Source: Hyphomicrobiales bacterium (lineage in GTDB: Bacteria; Pseudomonadota; Alphaproteobacteria; Rhizobiales; Aestuariivirgaceae). Taken from it: 16,407 bases of DNA. Positions 13,953 to 16,407 of the stretch are shown here, in pieces (the stretch's first letter is position 1; every line of letters begins with the position of its first letter). The translations under genes were made by a program, and so were the position numbers. The DNA lies in contig JAIBJH010000031.1 in the NCBI GenBank assembly GCA_020029455.1, forward strand, positions 1-16,407, written 5' to 3'. The notes beneath the pieces are model-generated. The model did not search any database. It saw only the letters and a list, made by a program, of their open reading frames with translations, and was not told the DNA's origin.

Positions 13953-15186
13953 TTGATATCGGCCTGCGTTGACTCACGCGCTTTGGCGCGCGCCGCCTTG
14001 GCTTTGGTGAATACCAAGCACGGAACTCCTGCCGGAAATTGAACCAAGTTGCCGCAACGCGCTCGCTCGGCCGTCCGGCCCGCCTGTCCTGAAGGTAAAC
14101 TAGGAGCAGCGTTCCAACAACCATCAGGCCGAACAGCGGCCACATCGTCACAAGTGGTGAAAGGCCGGACTTGTCAGTCAAAAGACCGCCGAACTGGATG
14201 AGCTGTTGGTAGAGGATCATGAAGCCAATACTGAAAACCCCCTGAACCACATTCCGCCCACGCGTGTTCGCCTGGGCGCACAGCGTGGCGAGCAAAGGCA
14301 GGAACAGGCTGGAGAGGATGATCACAAGCTTTCTATTCAGTTCGGATGCCATCTCCGATTCCAGCGTGCCGGGAGGAGGGGAACTGGCTCTCTGGTAGAG
14401 ATCGACAAGCGAAAGCTCCTGTTCATCTTCTCCGATGTCACGGAACTCGATTGTCTGCGAAGTCAGAGGAAGCGCCAGCAACTCGAACTTATAGAGATCC
14501 GGAGAGTCCTGCCGGCCGGAGTAGGGGGCAGCGCCAGGCTCGAAGACCGAGCGGATTCCATCGCGCAGCACCAGCGTGATGTACTTCCCGCGAGTGACAG
14601 CTTCGCCTCTCTCCGCCGTGATCTGCGTCGATCCGCCGTCCTCGCCCTGCTCGAACAGGAACACCTTGCTGAAGGTCCTGGTATCGGCGTCAATGCTTTC
14701 CACAAGGATCGTCTGGCGGCCGACATTCATGAACACACCCTCGCGCACGGCAAAGTATGGTGGGATGCTCTCAAGATGAAACCTGATCTCCCGGTAGCTG
14801 TATCGCGCCAGCGGCTCAAACCAGCCCAGCATGCCGAGGTTGATGAGGCTCACAATAACGCCGAGGAAAAGCAGCGGCTTGTTGAACCGTGTGAAGCTCA
14901 TGCCGCTGGCGAAGAGCGGCTGAAGCTCGGAATTGAGCGAGAGCCTTCGCACCACAACATAGCTGCCCCAGAACAGGGCGAAGGGCAGCATGAAGCCCAG
15001 ATAGTGCGGAATGAAAAGCGCCGTCAGCGTTGCGAGCTGGGCGAACTCCTGGGCGAATTGCGCGCCCGACTGCATGAACACCAGCATGCGGGCCATGCAG
15101 AGCAAGAGAATACCCATGACGATCGTTGCCAGCATCACGCCGACAACGCGCCAGAGCACATACCTGTCGAAGATCCCCAACGCCAC
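13948..15186 (-). CDS. lptF: LptF/LptG-type lipopolysaccharide export permease
   Basis: This inner-membrane permease of about 412 residues belongs to the YjgP/YjgQ family. Three membrane segments occupy roughly residues 11-118, including the conserved cytoplasmic SELQPLFASGMS. A periplasmic beta-rich domain spans about 125-270. The last membrane segments include NTRGRNVVQGVFSIGFMILYQ. In E. coli, LptF and LptG together with LptB extract lipopolysaccharide from the inner membrane. LptG normally lies next to lptF, but neither neighbour here is lptG. The start is GTG 15186, supported by GGAGG seven bases upstream; the longer TTG 15207 frame has no such signal. It follows the GT-A gene on the same strand after 62 bp. 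The tail is unusually Arg-rich (PKPRRRAPKRVSQRR). Confidence 0.93.
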   Translation of the reverse strand: MALGIFDRYVLWRVVGVMLATIVMGILLLCMARMLVFMQSGAQFAQEFAQLATLTALFIPHYLGFMLPFALFWGSYVVVRRLSLNSELQPLFASGMSFTRFNKPLLFLGVIVSLINLGMLGWFEPLARYSYREIRFHLESIPPYFAVREGVFMNVGRQTILVESIDADTRTFSKVFLFEQGEDGGSTQITAERGEAVTRGKYITLVLRDGIRSVFEPGAAPYSGRQDSPDLYKFELLALPLTSQTIEFRDIGEDEQELSLVDLYQRASSPPPGTLESEMASELNRKLVIILSSLFLPLLATLCAQANTRGRNVVQGVFSIGFMILYQQLIQFGGLLTDKSGLSPLVTMWPLFGLMVVGTLLLVYLQDRRAGRPSERVAATWFNFRQEFRAWYSPKPRRRAPKRVSQRRPISR

Positions 15187-15248
15187 GCTGCCCCCTCCCA
15201 CACGCAATATGCTTTACAACTTGCGCCTGTGCAACTTGTCCTTGAGAC

Positions 15249-16244
15249 TCAGGCGTTCTCTTTGCGCCACCTGTCGGCGAGATGGCGCAGCACTGTTGTG
15301 TTGTGGCGAAGCGCATTGCCGCCGGCCCCCCCGGGGCCTCTGTTGATCAGGCCGAGACTTGTGCGCTTGTAGAATGCGCCTCTGAACTTTGGCTGATAGT
15401 TGTATCGCCTGGACGGAATGACAAAGCGCTTCGCATTGCAGTGCCCGCTGATCCACACATCATCCACATAGAAGCTCGCTTCCGGCGCGCCCGCATAGTC
15501 GGTGAGCCGGGCGAGATCGAAAAACGCAGGCCGGACAAGATAGCCCGACAATCCCTGCAGAATATCCATCGCCAGCGGCGCGCGTAAGCGCCGCGCCCGC
15601 ACCGGGGCGGGCGGCAGCATTTTGAGATTGGCCCAGACAGTCGTCGGCCGGTCGGTGAGATCGGCCGGCACCACCCATCCACTCATGCCGAAGGCGCAAA
15701 GATTTTCGCGGTCCGCGGCATCTTCCAGATCGGCGACCAGATTGTGCGGATAAATGCGATCATCATCCACCACAATGATCTTCTGCGTGGGGGCCTCGCG
15801 CAGCAGAGTGGGAATGGCCTTGGTGGCGGGGCCCATGTCCTCGCAGCGATGCACTACAACCGACTTCAACCCCTGCAGGAAATCCGGCACGGCGTAGGCC
15901 GCATTCTCGCGCTTGCTGTGGTGCGGTAGATTGAGCACAATCCGCGCTGGCGCCCGCGATTGCCGCATCAGGCTTTTCAGCGTTGTGGCGATGTGCGGCA
16001 GGCGGCTGGGGATGGTGGTCAGCGTCACGACGCAATCCGATCGGTTGGGATTTTCCGCCCAGAACCTGTCGAGCGCCGCAAGCTCGGCCCGGCTCAGGCG
16101 GAACTCGTCAAGAAGGTCCGCAACAAGCGTCTCGCCCTCGAAGAAGTCGTGGAGTTTGATGGCGGTGAAACCAACGCTTAGGGCAAGAAGCAGAGCTAAG
16201 AATGCCATTGTCCACATGCCGATGGGCACCCCAAAATTTTGCAC
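15249..16244 (-). CDS. Membrane-anchored GT-A glycosyltransferase-like protein
   Basis: This 331-residue protein has an N-terminal membrane anchor (about residues 11-27), then a GT-A-like domain opening VVTLTTIPSRLPHIATTLKS and RIVLNLP. The nucleotide-sugar/metal motif is D160-D161-D162 in VVDDDRIYP. GLSGYLVRPAFF and YVDDVWISGHC follow, the latter supplying the second acidic site typical of these transferases. Donor and acceptor cannot be told. It probably acts on the cytoplasmic face for a surface glycan and is transcribed ahead of lptF. The start is uncertain: GTG 16244 gives the longest frame, and ATG 16217 (leader MWTMAFLALLL) is equally plausible. Neither has a strong ribosome binding site. 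Confidence 0.82.
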   Translation of the reverse strand: MQNFGVPIGMWTMAFLALLLALSVGFTAIKLHDFFEGETLVADLLDEFRLSRAELAALDRFWAENPNRSDCVVTLTTIPSRLPHIATTLKSLMRQSRAPARIVLNLPHHSKRENAAYAVPDFLQGLKSVVVHRCEDMGPATKAIPTLLREAPTQKIIVVDDDRIYPHNLVADLEDAADRENLCAFGMSGWVVPADLTDRPTTVWANLKMLPPAPVRARRLRAPLAMDILQGLSGYLVRPAFFDLARLTDYAGAPEASFYVDDVWISGHCNAKRFVIPSRRYNYQPKFRGAFYKRTSLGLINRGPGGAGGNALRHNTTVLRHLADRWRKENA

Positions 16245-16375
16245 TGATCTTGTTGCGTTGTAACTTTAGATTGAATATCTCTGGATCGCATGGCGGGCAA
16301 GGTGAATCCGAGCCTACCCATTTATTGCCACCCAGAAATATTGAACGTCGAATCTCATGGGAGAAGTTCCTACGC

Positions 16376-16407
16376 ATGCCTATTCCAAAAAAATTGTTCC
16401 AGACGGC
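16376..16407 (+). CDS. Start of a probable GT32-type glycosyltransferase, cut by the window edge
   Basis: Only ten codons are visible, reading MPIPKKLFQT. They follow a good Shine-Dalgarno GGGAGAAG (16359-16366) nine bases upstream. The 'IPKxxxQT' opening is typical of family GT32 (OCH1-like) sugar transferases, which often start this way. The call rests on very little sequence. It would be divergent from the GT-A gene; the 131 bp between them (16245-16375) show no clear regulatory element. Confidence 0.42.
   Translation, partial: MPIPKKLFQT

Noticed and set aside
15203..15236. Repeated CAACTTG upstream of lptF
   Set aside because: Two 7-bp copies a few bases apart in a short intergenic stretch are compatible with chance, and no symmetry or known element is seen.
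14206..15372. Long plus-strand open frame (388 codons) opposite lptF
   Set aside because: Its translation is rich in His, Arg, Glu and Gln without hydrophobic cores or motifs, as expected for the antisense of a GC-rich membrane-protein gene. The minus strand encodes a clear LptF.
1..16407. CRISPR arrays, tRNA genes, insertion sequences or phage genes
   Set aside because: No regularly spaced repeats, cloverleaf-like segments, transposase motifs or terminal inverted repeats were seen on either strand.

Overview
This 16.4-kb window looks like a Gram-negative, probably alphaproteobacterial (Rhizobiales-like) chromosome. The reasons are an LptF-type lipopolysaccharide export permease, moderately high GC, frequent GTG/TTG starts and very compact gene packing. 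I identify the organism by gene style only. No tRNA, rRNA, insertion sequence, integrase or CRISPR array is visible. Almost every gene concerns building, decorating or exporting a cell-surface lipid or polysaccharide.

Layout, left to right: a truncated DUF1647-like protein (-) runs off the left edge. Next come a SyrD/YojI-type ABC exporter and a PimA-like GT4 glycosyltransferase (+), then a Stealth-family sugar-phosphate transferase (-). A plus-strand unit follows: an FGGY sugar/polyol kinase, a CDP-alcohol phosphatidyltransferase (ATGA-coupled to the kinase) and a secreted DUF4833 protein. The next minus-strand operon, in transcription order, is myo-inositol-1-phosphate synthase, a 3-ketosphinganine-reductase-like SDR, a CdsA-like CDP-diacylglycerol synthase and a PgpA-like phosphatase. 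Then come a polytopic membrane protein (+) and a minus-strand unit of a second CDP-alcohol phosphotransferase, a small membrane protein and a LicD domain. Last are a LicC/PntC-like cytidylyltransferase (+), LptF and a membrane-anchored GT-A glycosyltransferase (-), and the first codons of a probable GT32 gene (+) at the right edge.

The main interpretation is a near-complete inositol-phospholipid pathway. Ino1 makes inositol phosphate and the CdsA-like enzyme makes CDP-diacylglycerol. The 6064-6669 transferase joins them to phosphatidylinositol phosphate, PgpA removes the terminal phosphate, and the PimA-like GT4 could glycosylate the product in the manner of mycobacterial PIMs. A second, parallel CDP-activated head-group system (cytidylyltransferase, CDP-alcohol transferase and LicD) lies beside it. 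The ABC exporter and an LptF-type permease with no LptG partner in view are candidate exporters. The enzyme families are well supported; the joint pathway is inference.

The genes alternate strand repeatedly, and convergent neighbours overlap or abut (43, 11 and 8 bp overlaps, and one 6-bp gap). One notable defect or novelty is that the small membrane protein and the LicD domain lie in the same frame, separated by a single amber codon. The only intergenic stretches are short (at most about 150 bp), so no gene-free region exceeds 300 bases.
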